Below, piece by piece: positions 36,571 to 45,455 of a DNA stretch of 64,000 bases. Origin of the DNA: Isosphaeraceae bacterium EP7. Its GTDB lineage: Bacteria > Planctomycetota > Planctomycetia > Isosphaerales > Isosphaeraceae. The notes under the pieces are model-generated. The model worked only from the letters and a program-made list of their open reading frames with translations, was not told the origin of the DNA and made no database searches. The position numbers were made by a program, and so were the translations under genes. Each line of letters starts with the position of its first letter. Position 1 is the first letter of the stretch. The stretch is taken from positions 6,831,174 through 6,895,173 of the forward strand of contig CP151667.1 of assembly GCA_038400315.1 (NCBI GenBank). Direction: 5' to 3'.

Positions 36571-36610
36571 CCGCCCGCCGGCGAGGCCCGGAGGCCTCGC
36601 CGGCGGGCGG
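36571..36610. terminator. Strong hairpin between convergent genes
   Basis: A perfect 18-bp inverted repeat (36571-36588 with 36593-36610) around a CGGA loop, 20 bases after the kinase stop and 32 bases from the stop of the convergent gene. It can stop transcription from both sides. Confidence 0.85.
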
Positions 36611-36642
36611 CGGCTTGAATTCGTGCGGGAAAGCCGATCCGG

Positions 36643-37413
36643 TCAGATCTGGCTTTCCAGCAGGAGCTTGAGCTTGCGGACCTCGACCTCGATCTCGAAG
36701 GGGCTGTCGGGCCGGTCTTCCATCGAGACGGTCAGCGACCGGTTGTAGCCGGCCCGTTCGAGCTGGCCGAGGACCTTGCCATACTCGATTTCGCCCTGGC
36801 CGATGCGCACCTGGAAGGCGGCGGGGTCGCGGCCGGTGTCCCGCAGGCAGACGTTCTGCACATAGGGGAAGACCTGGTCGTAGGATCCCCCCTTGTGTGG
36901 CCCCTGGATGTAGTGGCTGGGGTCGAGCGTCAGGCCCAGGCCGGGCACGGCCTGGCAGAGCGCGACGGCAGCGTCGGGGTCGGCCGTGAGGGTGGCCGAG
37001 TGGGTGGCGACGGAGAGGACGAGCCCCTCGGCCGAGGCCTTGTTGGCCAGCGCGGTGAGCCGCTTGACCTCGACGTCGAAGGGGGTGCCCAGCGGGGCGG
37101 CCTCCATCGTCAGCACGGCCACCGTGGTCGCCTTGGCCAGCCTGCAGGCGGCGTCGAACCGCTTGCGGTAGACGGGCGAAGCGGGATCCAGGTCGCCGAA
37201 GCCGAGGGTCAGGCCCGACGGCGTCAGGCTCGGCCCGCTCCGCAGGCGTTGCACCACGGCGTCCAGGTCGTCGGCAACCTCCGAGGGGCTCAGGTGGAGC
37301 GATCCCTCGATGACGGCCAGCTCGTATTTGTTGAATTCGAGTTCGGCGATATGCCTCAGGGCCGACTCCAGCGGCTCCCGGGCGAAGCAAAGCGTATGAC
37401 AGGCGACGAACAC
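36643..37413 (-). CDS. Sugar phosphate isomerase/epimerase-like TIM barrel
   Basis: A 256-residue protein of the xylose-isomerase-like TIM-barrel family (AP endonuclease 2 superfamily). The motifs seen are ACHTLCFAREPLESALRHIA, ELAVIEGSLHL, LTMEAAPLGTPFDVEVKRL, LSVATHSATLTADPDAAV, LGLTLDPSHYIQG, and the C-terminal SMEDRPD; the Glu, Asp and His residues in these strands would hold a divalent metal. The GTG start at 37413 is well supported by AGGAGGGG 4 bases upstream; the longer open frame is spurious. Substrate unknown; many planctomycete members act on sugars or inositols. Confidence 0.85.
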   Translation of the reverse strand: MFVACHTLCFAREPLESALRHIAELEFNKYELAVIEGSLHLSPSEVADDLDAVVQRLRSGPSLTPSGLTLGFGDLDPASPVYRKRFDAACRLAKATTVAVLTMEAAPLGTPFDVEVKRLTALANKASAEGLVLSVATHSATLTADPDAAVALCQAVPGLGLTLDPSHYIQGPHKGGSYDQVFPYVQNVCLRDTGRDPAAFQVRIGQGEIEYGKVLGQLERAGYNRSLTVSMEDRPDSPFEIEVEVRKLKLLLESQI

Positions 37414-37514
37414 CGAGCCCCTCCTAGCCACCGAGAGGTCCGCAGGACCCCGATCCTCCGCGTACAGGAGGCATCCTTGCCGGCGTCGGACCGGCCCCTC
37501 GACGCGTGCCGATC

Positions 37515-40500
37515 TTACCGCAAGGCCCGGTCCGTGGGTAGGGCAGACGCGGTGCCCGTGCGGGCCAGCGGGTCGGCCGCCGCGGCCTGGCGGGCCCAGT
37601 GCGACCCGGCCAGCCTGGAGAAGTCGGCGAAGCGACGCTCGCGATAGGCCTGCAAGGCCGCCGACAGGGTCCGCCTGGCGTTGAGCCGCTCGGGCTCGGT
37701 GAGGGTGGCCTCCTGCAACGCAAGGTCGTCGACCCAGAGCCGCCCGGGGCCCGCCAGCTCGAGACGAAGCCGCGCCGAGCTTAGCCCGTCGGCCGGGAGA
37801 TCGGCGGCCCGCAAGGTGACCTCGGACCACTGCGGGCCGATGTTGGCCTCGGCCAGACGGACCAGCGGGTGCCCGCCGGCGGTCCCTTCGAGGCTGAGCC
37901 GGGCGCGGGCCCCGGCCCGGTCGGCACGCAGCCAGGCACGGACGGTCATCCCGGGGCCGGCCGGGGTGGCGAACGCGTCGCTCAGGACGGCGCCCTCCGT
38001 TTCCGTCGAGACCAGGCGCAGGCTCGTCCGGCCCGATCGAGGACCGAGCGGGTCGAGCCCGACGGCCACCTTCGAGCCCACGGCATGCCAGCCGGCGGGC
38101 TCGGCGGCGAGCCTGGCCGCCTCGGGCTCACCCTGCGCGGGGGTGGCCCCGCCGTCGAGCTCGAAGCCCGGGTTGGGCGGGCCGGGCGGGTGCAGGTCGA
38201 GCTGGCGGTCGAGCCTTGCCAGCCGGGTCGAGAGGTCGTCATAGCTGACCTTCAGCCCGGCGAGGGCGGCCGGAGCGGGATGCGGGACCACCCGGCCGAG
38301 CGTCACGCCGGTCGCCGGAATCCGGACCGCCGCCACGCCGAAGGGCTCGAGCTGGAGCGCCAGGCGGCACCCCTTGTCGATGGCCTGCGGGGCCAGGGCG
38401 AGCCCGCGACCGAGGTCGAAGACGGTGGGCGGCCCCGGGGCCGAGGCCGTCGAGCTGGCCTGGAGGATCTCACCGTCCCAGAGGATCGGCAAGGGGGTGT
38501 CGTTTGCCAGGATCAGGTAGCTGGACCGACCCGCGGCGATGGTCCGAGCGGCGACAGGAGGCCGACCCTCGGTCCGGTCGGCGGCCTCGGAGGCGGACGC
38601 GGGCAGGGCGTTGAAGACCCGGCCGAACCGGTTCAGACGCCCCTCGCGGCCCGAGGCCGAGGCCAGCTCGACCCAGGCCCAGCGCGGGTCGATGGCGGCC
38701 AGCGCGTGCCCCAGGGGCTCGTCGGCGTCGGCGCCCGCGGCGGTCGGTCGGGCCGAATGAGCCAGCGTCGTGCCGCTCGAGGCCGGGTCGTGGCCCAGGA
38801 ACAGGCCGCGGCCGAGGCGGGCGGCGACCGGGGCGTCCAGGTCGGGGTTAGTCGCCAGGTCGCGGGCCAGCCCGGCGGGGTCGGACGAGGCGCCCCGGAG
38901 GATCACCGGGGCGTCGGGGCCGTCGGGCCAGGCCTCCAGGTCGAGCCCGACGGCGCGCCAGGCCACACCGGCGGGCAGCCCGGCCAGGTCGGCCTTGCGT
39001 GCCTCGTCGCCGGCCGGCCCATCGGCCAGCACGGGGGTGACCAGGGCCAGTCGTGCGGCGGGCGAGACGCCCCGGACCTGGTCGGCCAGCTCGGCATAAA
39101 GTCGACCCAGCTCGCGGGCCCGCCACTTCAGCCAGGGCTGGTGGCCGGGGCCCTCGACGAATCGGGCGCGGGCGGCGAACCGGCCGGCGTCGGCTCCCAT
39201 CCCGGGGACCTTGCGGGCCGTCTCGCCTTCGAAGGTCTGGGCCACGAACTGGCCATAGCTCGCGTCATCCAGCCCGGTGGAGGGACCGCCCAGCAGCGTG
39301 GGCCCGGGGCCAAGCCGGACCAGCACGCCGGCGAAGCGGTCGCCGCCGGGCGGATGTTCCAGCTGCTCGGCCAGCCGCCGCTTCATCGCGTCGCGGACCT
39401 CGGGGTGGAGCGGGTGATAGGCCGATCCATCGGGCTGGCCCGTCACGCTGACGCGGACCAGGCCGCGTGCCACGGCGTCCGAAGAGTCGGGCGCGGGCAG
39501 TCCGGGCAAGGTTCCGTCGAAGCCGACTTCCAGCCAGAGGCCGACGCCCTGACGGGCGAGAATCCTGGACAGGAGTGTCAGGCGATCGGCCCCGGTGCAG
39601 TCCTCGGCGGCCTGGCCATCCAGGCGGCGTCGGGCGTTGCGGTCGGGCAGGTCGGAGGGGAGTGCCACCGAGGTCGCGCCGCAGGCGGCCAGGTAATCGC
39701 CCAGGTTGCGGGACTGGGCCACGAAGTCGGGCTCACGCCCCTCGCGTCCGCCGAAGGCGTCGAGCTGCCTGCGGTCGGAGATCGAAAGGCCCAGCGTCCT
39801 GGCCGGGCCGGCCTTGGGTGCCCCGGCCATGTCGGAGTTGAACGGCTCGGCCAACTCGGTCAGCGAGACCGAGCCGAGGTGGATCGGCCGCGAGGCCCCG
39901 CGGTTGACCAGCACCAGGACCGGCTCGGCGACATCGGGCCAGACCAGCCATGAGGTCGAGGCGGGGGGCGTGGGCGCCGCGATCGGGAGGCCGGAGGCCC
40001 TGGTGTCGAGCAGCAGCCGGTGGCGGTCGCCGCCCGCTGAGTTCGAGGCGACCAGCGCGACGCCCAGGTCGGCGGGATCCCCCTCGATAATGCTGAGGGT
40101 CAGCCGGTGCGGCCGGCCAGGGCGGCGGACCTTCAGGCCGAGCGCCGACCAGGCGAGGCCGTCGGTCGACTCGGGGGGAAGCTCGGCGATCTCGGGGCCG
40201 CGGGCCAGCCAGCCTCGCAGGCGGTCGCGTCGGGTTGCCTCGACGAGGGCCCCCTCGGGCAGCGGCCAGTCGGACCGGCCCGGACCGGCGACCGGCGACC
40301 GGCCTGCGGCCAGAGGCCGGTAGCTCCGCGAACGGTTCAGGTCGAGCGAGTCAACCTCCTCGGAGAGGCCACGTGCCGAGGCCTGGGGGCGGACGGTGGC
40401 CTCGCGGGCGACGACAGCCAGGCTGACCGTGCGGGTGGCGTTGACGGCCGACGCCTGATCCCTCCGCCTCCGGAGCCAGCGGGCCCGCCTCGGGGCATCG

Positions 40501-41306
40501 CCGCCGGAGAGCGGTTCCCAGGACGCCCTGAGCGTCAGCAAATAGGTCCCCTCGGCCGCCGGGGCGGGAACGGCCAGTTCCAGGGTGGGCCGACCCTGGG
40601 CGTTGGCGACGACGATCTCGTGGCGGTCGACCGTCCAGGTCGGCTCGCCCCCCCGCGCCGGCCGGATTTCGGCCGTGAGCTTCACGGCCATCTCGCCGGG
40701 CTCGGCCGTCAGCAGGTTCAGGCCAACCTTCACCGGCACCGATTCCGAGGGGGCGGCGATTCCCTCGCCGGGCAGGTCGATCTCCAGCGCGTCCCAGGCC
40801 AGCCGCTCGATGCCCAGGTCGAACGGCACGGGCGGGGCGGTCCGGCGCGGGCCGTCGAGCAGATCCCGGACCGGGAACCGGACGACCCGGGGGCCAACCC
40901 GCACGGCGAGGCTCGCCCCGAGGATCGTCTCCAGCCTGACCCGGGCCCTGCCCGATCCGATCGGCCCCAGGGTCCAGCCGCCGCCCGACCAGGGGGCCGG
41001 AGCCTGGCCCGGCAGCTCGGCGGGGCCGCAGGCGACGGCGCCCAGGATGGTGCCTTCGGACAGCTCGACCACCGGAGGGCCGGGCGACTCGGCGGCCACC
41101 GCAGCGGGGAGGTTCCAGTCGACCTCGACGGTCAGGCGGATGGTGTCGTGGGCCGGGTCCTGCGGGGCACGCATCGGGGGCCCGGCCGACGCCGGGGCGT
41201 GTGGCCCGGGTCCGATGGCGATCAGGCCGGCCAGGACAATCAAGGCCGAGTGCCGTCCGAGCATGCTCCGCACCGGGCCGTCCGATCCGTCGGGTGAGCC
41301 TGGCAT
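37515..41306 (-). CDS. Very large secreted protein, possibly glycosidase-like
   Basis: A 1263-residue exported protein; the signal peptide probably begins at Met15 (MLGRHSALIVLAGLIAIG, DNA 41264). Four parts can be seen: beta-rich N-terminal modules (about 50-330); a middle part resembling a carbohydrate-binding beta sandwich (350-500); a long region (about 510-960) with the alternating pattern of a TIM barrel, including LGDYLAACGATSVALPSDLP, GVGLWLEVGFDG, VRDAMKRRLAEQL and FAGVLVRLGPGPTLLGGPS, like family-10-type hypothetical glycosidases; and a C-terminal carbohydrate-binding-like sandwich (1080-1220). Catalytic acids cannot be assigned with confidence. It is well conserved in composition with its neighbours and shows no sign of transfer. 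Confidence 0.65.
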   Translation of the reverse strand: MPGSPDGSDGPVRSMLGRHSALIVLAGLIAIGPGPHAPASAGPPMRAPQDPAHDTIRLTVEVDWNLPAAVAAESPGPPVVELSEGTILGAVACGPAELPGQAPAPWSGGGWTLGPIGSGRARVRLETILGASLAVRVGPRVVRFPVRDLLDGPRRTAPPVPFDLGIERLAWDALEIDLPGEGIAAPSESVPVKVGLNLLTAEPGEMAVKLTAEIRPARGGEPTWTVDRHEIVVANAQGRPTLELAVPAPAAEGTYLLTLRASWEPLSGGDAPRRARWLRRRRDQASAVNATRTVSLAVVAREATVRPQASARGLSEEVDSLDLNRSRSYRPLAAGRSPVAGPGRSDWPLPEGALVEATRRDRLRGWLARGPEIAELPPESTDGLAWSALGLKVRRPGRPHRLTLSIIEGDPADLGVALVASNSAGGDRHRLLLDTRASGLPIAAPTPPASTSWLVWPDVAEPVLVLVNRGASRPIHLGSVSLTELAEPFNSDMAGAPKAGPARTLGLSISDRRQLDAFGGREGREPDFVAQSRNLGDYLAACGATSVALPSDLPDRNARRRLDGQAAEDCTGADRLTLLSRILARQGVGLWLEVGFDGTLPGLPAPDSSDAVARGLVRVSVTGQPDGSAYHPLHPEVRDAMKRRLAEQLEHPPGGDRFAGVLVRLGPGPTLLGGPSTGLDDASYGQFVAQTFEGETARKVPGMGADAGRFAARARFVEGPGHQPWLKWRARELGRLYAELADQVRGVSPAARLALVTPVLADGPAGDEARKADLAGLPAGVAWRAVGLDLEAWPDGPDAPVILRGASSDPAGLARDLATNPDLDAPVAARLGRGLFLGHDPASSGTTLAHSARPTAAGADADEPLGHALAAIDPRWAWVELASASGREGRLNRFGRVFNALPASASEAADRTEGRPPVAARTIAAGRSSYLILANDTPLPILWDGEILQASSTASAPGPPTVFDLGRGLALAPQAIDKGCRLALQLEPFGVAAVRIPATGVTLGRVVPHPAPAALAGLKVSYDDLSTRLARLDRQLDLHPPGPPNPGFELDGGATPAQGEPEAARLAAEPAGWHAVGSKVAVGLDPLGPRSGRTSLRLVSTETEGAVLSDAFATPAGPGMTVRAWLRADRAGARARLSLEGTAGGHPLVRLAEANIGPQWSEVTLRAADLPADGLSSARLRLELAGPGRLWVDDLALQEATLTEPERLNARRTLSAALQAYRERRFADFSRLAGSHWARQAAAADPLARTGTASALPTDRALR

Positions 41307-41547
41307 GCACCCCCACGCCGGGGGCCGTCTCGAGAGTGATCTATCGGCACCTCAAGACCCGAACTCGATGAAAAATCGCGACAAAAGGAAAAATCGGCAC
41401 GCATTTCCAGCACGCAGATCGCACCCTGTATGATCCCCCGACGATAGAATAGACTGATGGCCGGGCGCATCCGGCGGCATGGGCGGTGCATGCCCTCATC
41501 ACGCAATGCAGATGCCCGATCCGTTTTCTCCACGGGGTTCCCATCCA

Positions 41548-42507
41548 ATGTTGAAGCTGATCCTCTCGATTGCCGGGCTCTTCGGAGGGCACGACGGGTT
41601 GGAGCCGACCGACCGCCTGATCCCTCCCGGATACCAAGGCAACCCGTGGGGCCCGGTCGCCAACGAGGCACGCCGCGCCGGAGCTCTGCCGCCGATCCCG
41701 ATGACGCCGGCCATGACCCAGTGGGACGGCTGGGGGCGCAAGGTTCTGCGCGACGGCGACGTCCTGTTCCGCCGGGGCGACGGCCGCGTCCTCATGGGCG
41801 CCTTCCCGTTCAGCCGCTTCATCGCCGCCGCCAGCGGCAGCTACTTCTCGCACACCGGCATCGCCGCCATCGAGGACGGCTCGCCCTTCATCTATGACAT
41901 GACCAAGGCGGGCGTCCGCCGCCAGCCGTTCTCCGTCTGGGTGCTGGACAACGTCGGGCCCGTCGGCGTCAAGCGGCCCAGGCCCGAGCACCAGGCGAAG
42001 ATCCCTCAGGTCCTGGCCTTCTGCCGCGACACCTACGCCCGCCAGGTCGCCTTCGACTTCGACCTGAAGATCGACGACAACGAGCTCTACTGCGTCGAGA
42101 TGACCGAGAAGGCCTTTCGCTCGGTCGGCCTTAAGCTGTCCGACCCGGTGCTGCTGGGCGACATGGAAAACGCCTCACGGTTCCCGATCTGCATGTGGGC
42201 GTTCGCCACCTTCTCGAAGTTGACGCTCGACCAGCCGGTCTTCTTCCCCGGCAACCCCCGCCACGGCATCTGGTCGTCGCGCGACCTGCTGACCGTGTAC
42301 GACCCGTCGCGCGACCCCAAGTTCGAGCCCCCCGTGGGCAGCAAGGTCGGCGACCCCCTGGGCTGGCTGCTGGCCGACCTCCAGCGCATCGGCGACCCGG
42401 CTCGCCCCCGGTCGAAGCCCGTCGCGCCGAGGACCGACTCCAAGCCCGAGGCATCCACACCGTCCGCCAATCCGTCGGCCGCGCGAGCCGGCCAGTCCCG
42501 GAGCTGA
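41548..42507 (+). CDS. YiiX/C92-like cysteine peptidase-type protein
   Basis: A 319-residue protein of the NlpC/P60 superfamily, YiiX (C92) type. The start of the domain, RDGDVLFRRG, is followed by SRFIAAASGSYFSHTGIAA (His102), and ELYCVEM (Cys182, Glu184), the circularly permuted Cys/His arrangement of this family, which cleaves amide or lipid ester bonds in the cell wall or lipids. An N-terminal hydrophobic segment (MLKLILSIAGLFGG) may be a signal or anchor. The last 60 residues are Pro/Ala/Ser-rich. Located in a region of envelope-directed hydrolases. Confidence 0.78.
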   Translation: MLKLILSIAGLFGGHDGLEPTDRLIPPGYQGNPWGPVANEARRAGALPPIPMTPAMTQWDGWGRKVLRDGDVLFRRGDGRVLMGAFPFSRFIAAASGSYFSHTGIAAIEDGSPFIYDMTKAGVRRQPFSVWVLDNVGPVGVKRPRPEHQAKIPQVLAFCRDTYARQVAFDFDLKIDDNELYCVEMTEKAFRSVGLKLSDPVLLGDMENASRFPICMWAFATFSKLTLDQPVFFPGNPRHGIWSSRDLLTVYDPSRDPKFEPPVGSKVGDPLGWLLADLQRIGDPARPRSKPVAPRTDSKPEASTPSANPSAARAGQSRS

Positions 42508-42660
42508 TCGGACCGACGGTGGCCGTGCGGGGGGATCGGATCGTGCCTTGACAGGCGGCGGGATTCATCGCTTAATCCCACCGCGTCGATGGCATCCCTC
42601 CTCGCGGCCGAGTCGGGAGACCTCGGCCCGTACCCTTCGCCGGTCGCGGGCCGGATCACG

Positions 42661-43746
42661 ATGATCACGCACCCCCCCCTAGCACGACCCGCGGCGGCCG
42701 CGTTGCTCGGCTGCCTGCTGCTGGCGTTGACTCCCGGCAGGTCCGACGCGGGCGACGCACTGGCGCTCGACGACGGCCAGCCCCACGCCGCGATGCGTCG
42801 CGCCGAATATGGCACCGGACCTCGGTCGTACTGGCTCTTCGAGCCTCGTCAGCCCACTCCGGAGACGGCCCCGCTGGTCGTCTTCTTGCACGGCTGGCTG
42901 GCGGTCAACCCGGGGGTCTACGGCGCCTGGATCGATCACCTCGTGCGGTCCGGGCACATCGTCGTCTTCCCCAGGTATCAGGACGACGTCGCCACCCACC
43001 CGGGCGAGTTCCTGCCCAATGCCCTTGAGGCGGTCAACGACGCCATCGGGGTGCTCACGACCTCGCCCGGGCATGTCCGGCCCGACCTCAAGCGGTTCGC
43101 CCTGATCGGCCACTCGGCCGGCGGCAACCTCGCGGCGCAGATGGCGGCGGTCTCGGACGAGGCCGACCTGCCCAGGCCCAGGGCGGTCGTCGTGGTGACC
43201 CCCGGAGAAGTCAGGGCGCTAGCCGGCCCCGACCTGGCGCTGATTCCATCGACTACCCTCCTGGTCGTGGCGGTCGCCGATCAGGACTTCCTCGTCGGCG
43301 ACAGCCGAGGGCGGCACATCTTCGCCCAGGCGTCGTCGATCCCCGCCTCGCGAAAGAAGTTCGTCCTCTACCGGACCGACCGCCACGGCAAGCCCTGGCT
43401 GGTGGCCGACCACACGTCGCCGACCGGCGCCCTTCCCTCGCTGGGCAACGGTAACGGCCTGTTCCCGGGCGCCCAGATGAACCTGGCCGGGGTCGACCCG
43501 CTGGACCGCGCCGGGTACTGGCGGATGGCCGACCTGACCCTGGATGCCGGCTTCCGGGGCAAGACCCTGGACGAGGCGACGGCCGGCGGGGCCGAGTTCC
43601 GCCAGATGGGCTTCTGGAGCGACGGCCGCCCCGTCCTGCCGCCGATCGTCGGCGACGACCTGACGAAGATCCCCCGGGTGGTGCTCGCCAACGGCCTCCG
43701 CCTGATCGCCATGCCCGGCGCCGTGGTCGACAAGATCACCCGCTGA
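42661..43746 (+). CDS. Exported alpha/beta hydrolase
   Basis: A 361-residue secreted serine hydrolase. A signal peptide (AAAALLGCLLLALTPGRSDA) leads to an alpha/beta hydrolase domain: VVFLHGWL (oxyanion loop, about 73-80), GHSAGG with nucleophile Ser152, VADQDF carrying the probable catalytic Asp, and HTSPTG with a possible His. The family resembles chlorophyllase or poly-ester hydrolase types. The ATG at 42661 is chosen because it starts the signal peptide; the frame upstream to 42589 lacks a signal. Substrate unknown. Confidence 0.78.
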   Translation: MITHPPLARPAAAALLGCLLLALTPGRSDAGDALALDDGQPHAAMRRAEYGTGPRSYWLFEPRQPTPETAPLVVFLHGWLAVNPGVYGAWIDHLVRSGHIVVFPRYQDDVATHPGEFLPNALEAVNDAIGVLTTSPGHVRPDLKRFALIGHSAGGNLAAQMAAVSDEADLPRPRAVVVVTPGEVRALAGPDLALIPSTTLLVVAVADQDFLVGDSRGRHIFAQASSIPASRKKFVLYRTDRHGKPWLVADHTSPTGALPSLGNGNGLFPGAQMNLAGVDPLDRAGYWRMADLTLDAGFRGKTLDEATAGGAEFRQMGFWSDGRPVLPPIVGDDLTKIPRVVLANGLRLIAMPGAVVDKITR

Positions 43747-43776
43747 GGCCGTCGTCGCACAGGAGCGTGCCGACGT

Positions 43777-45285
43777 TCATCTGCTGTGCTTCAGCCACTC
43801 GTCATAGGCGTGGGTCCTCGGGCCCAGATATTTGTAGGCCTCGAAGACTTCGCCGCGGCCGGACATGCGTGGATCGCCGTCCATGCGCAACGACGCTTCC
43901 ATCTCCGATCTGAGCTGCTGCTTGAGGGCCTGGAGCGACGCGTCGGACGCCAGGTTCTTCACGCAGTCGGGGTCCCTGACGACGTGGTAGAGCTCCTCGG
44001 CCGGACGCTTGCCGAAGCAGAGGCGATAAGATTCATCGAACTGGGATGTGATCAGGGTCTTCGTCGGGCCATTGTCGCAGTTCGGGTAGCTCGTCTCGGG
44101 GTTGCCGACCGGCCAACGATCGGGCTCGTAGTTGACGACGTAGAGATATTCGAGAGAGCGGATGGCGCGGACCGGGTAACCCTGGTCGTCCGGCCGCCCG
44201 AGGTCATGACGCTCCTTGCCGACCACCATCCGGTTGCGGGTCGGATCAATCTGCCCGGCCTTCTCGCTCGCCAGAAGGTCGCCGAAGCCGCGACCGCTCA
44301 TCGAGTCGGGGGCCTTCAGGCCGGCGGCCTCCAGGAACGTCGGGGCGAAGTCGCGGACATTGACGAAGTCATCGACGACGCGGCCCGGCTTGATGCGACT
44401 CCCCCACCGGACGGCCAGGGGGATGTGAAATCCCGCCTCGTAGATCTGGCCCTTCACGCGTGGGAACGGCATGCCATGGTCCGAGGTGACGAGGAGGAGC
44501 GTCTCCTCAAGCTCGCCCGATTTCTCGAGCTGGGCGATGATCCTGCCGAGATCCGCGTCGAATCGCTCGACTTCCATCGCATAGTCGAGCATGTCGCTGC
44601 GGATGACGTCCGAGTTGGGGTAATAGGCCGGGAGCGGGACGGAGGCGAGGTCTCGGCCCGCGCGACGGCCCGCCCCTTCCTCATACGCGCGATGCGGCTC
44701 CTGGCTGCCGACCCAAAAGCAGAACGGTTGGCCCGTCTTGCGCTCTTCAAGGAAGGCGGAGAAGTTGCGAGCGAGGTCGGTATTGCTCATCCCGCGCAGC
44801 GGCGGCTTCTGCTTGAACTGCTGGTAGCCCGGCCCGGCGGGGTTGCGCTTGAATCCACCCGCCTTGAAGTCTCCCGGCCCCCAGCCCTTGCCTGTGTGGC
44901 CGACGAGGTAGCCCGCCTGTTCCAGGAGATCGGGGTAGACCGGCCACTTGGCGGGGAAGACGCCGTTGTGGCACATCGCCTCTTCGAGTTGCCAGGTATT
45001 CCGCCCCGTCAGCAGGCTGGCACGGCACGGGCTGCACTTGGGGTTGTTCGTGAATGCGTTGCGGAACAGCACCCCTTCTTGGGCCACGCGGTCGAAGGAT
45101 GGCGTCTTGATCCACGAACAGCCGTAGGCGCCCGCGTGGCCCGACGACCAGTCATCGGCGATCACCAGGACGATGTTCGGGCGTTTGTCATCCCGGGGCG
45201 GGGCGGCGTCGGCGGCCCGCGCCATGAGCAAAATCCCACAGAATCCGACGGCAAACACGGCCCGCCCCGTCACAAGACTGCTCAT
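43777..45285 (-). CDS. Sulfatase
   Basis: A 502-residue secreted type I sulfatase that removes sulfate from a sugar or other ester. Signal peptide at residues 1-27; the metal-binding strand is NIVLVIADDW (Asp44, Asp45); the maturation motif C-x-P-x-R is CSPCR with Cys84, which would be converted to formylglycine by a separate enzyme; downstream are LLTGR, HTGKG, LLVTSDHGMPFPRVKGQIYE and VPLAVRW-like (IPLAVRWGSR) strands. The C-terminal subdomain includes ELYHVVRDPDCVKNL. Planctomycetes carry many such enzymes for degrading sulfated polysaccharides. No sulfatase-maturing enzyme is nearby. Confidence 0.93.
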   Translation of the reverse strand: MSSLVTGRAVFAVGFCGILLMARAADAAPPRDDKRPNIVLVIADDWSSGHAGAYGCSWIKTPSFDRVAQEGVLFRNAFTNNPKCSPCRASLLTGRNTWQLEEAMCHNGVFPAKWPVYPDLLEQAGYLVGHTGKGWGPGDFKAGGFKRNPAGPGYQQFKQKPPLRGMSNTDLARNFSAFLEERKTGQPFCFWVGSQEPHRAYEEGAGRRAGRDLASVPLPAYYPNSDVIRSDMLDYAMEVERFDADLGRIIAQLEKSGELEETLLLVTSDHGMPFPRVKGQIYEAGFHIPLAVRWGSRIKPGRVVDDFVNVRDFAPTFLEAAGLKAPDSMSGRGFGDLLASEKAGQIDPTRNRMVVGKERHDLGRPDDQGYPVRAIRSLEYLYVVNYEPDRWPVGNPETSYPNCDNGPTKTLITSQFDESYRLCFGKRPAEELYHVVRDPDCVKNLASDASLQALKQQLRSEMEASLRMDGDPRMSGRGEVFEAYKYLGPRTHAYDEWLKHSR

Positions 45286-45455
45286 CGGTCGGACGCTCCG
45301 CCCGGTTGCACGATCGCCGCAATTTGAACGGGAGCGACCTCACGAGAGGGCGACAACGTGCGGGCCGGACGACCGGGAACAAAGAAACTACACTAATCCG
45401 ATCGATCTAGCGATAATCGACCGGCGGGGCACAGAATCCGGCGCATTGACGGGCC

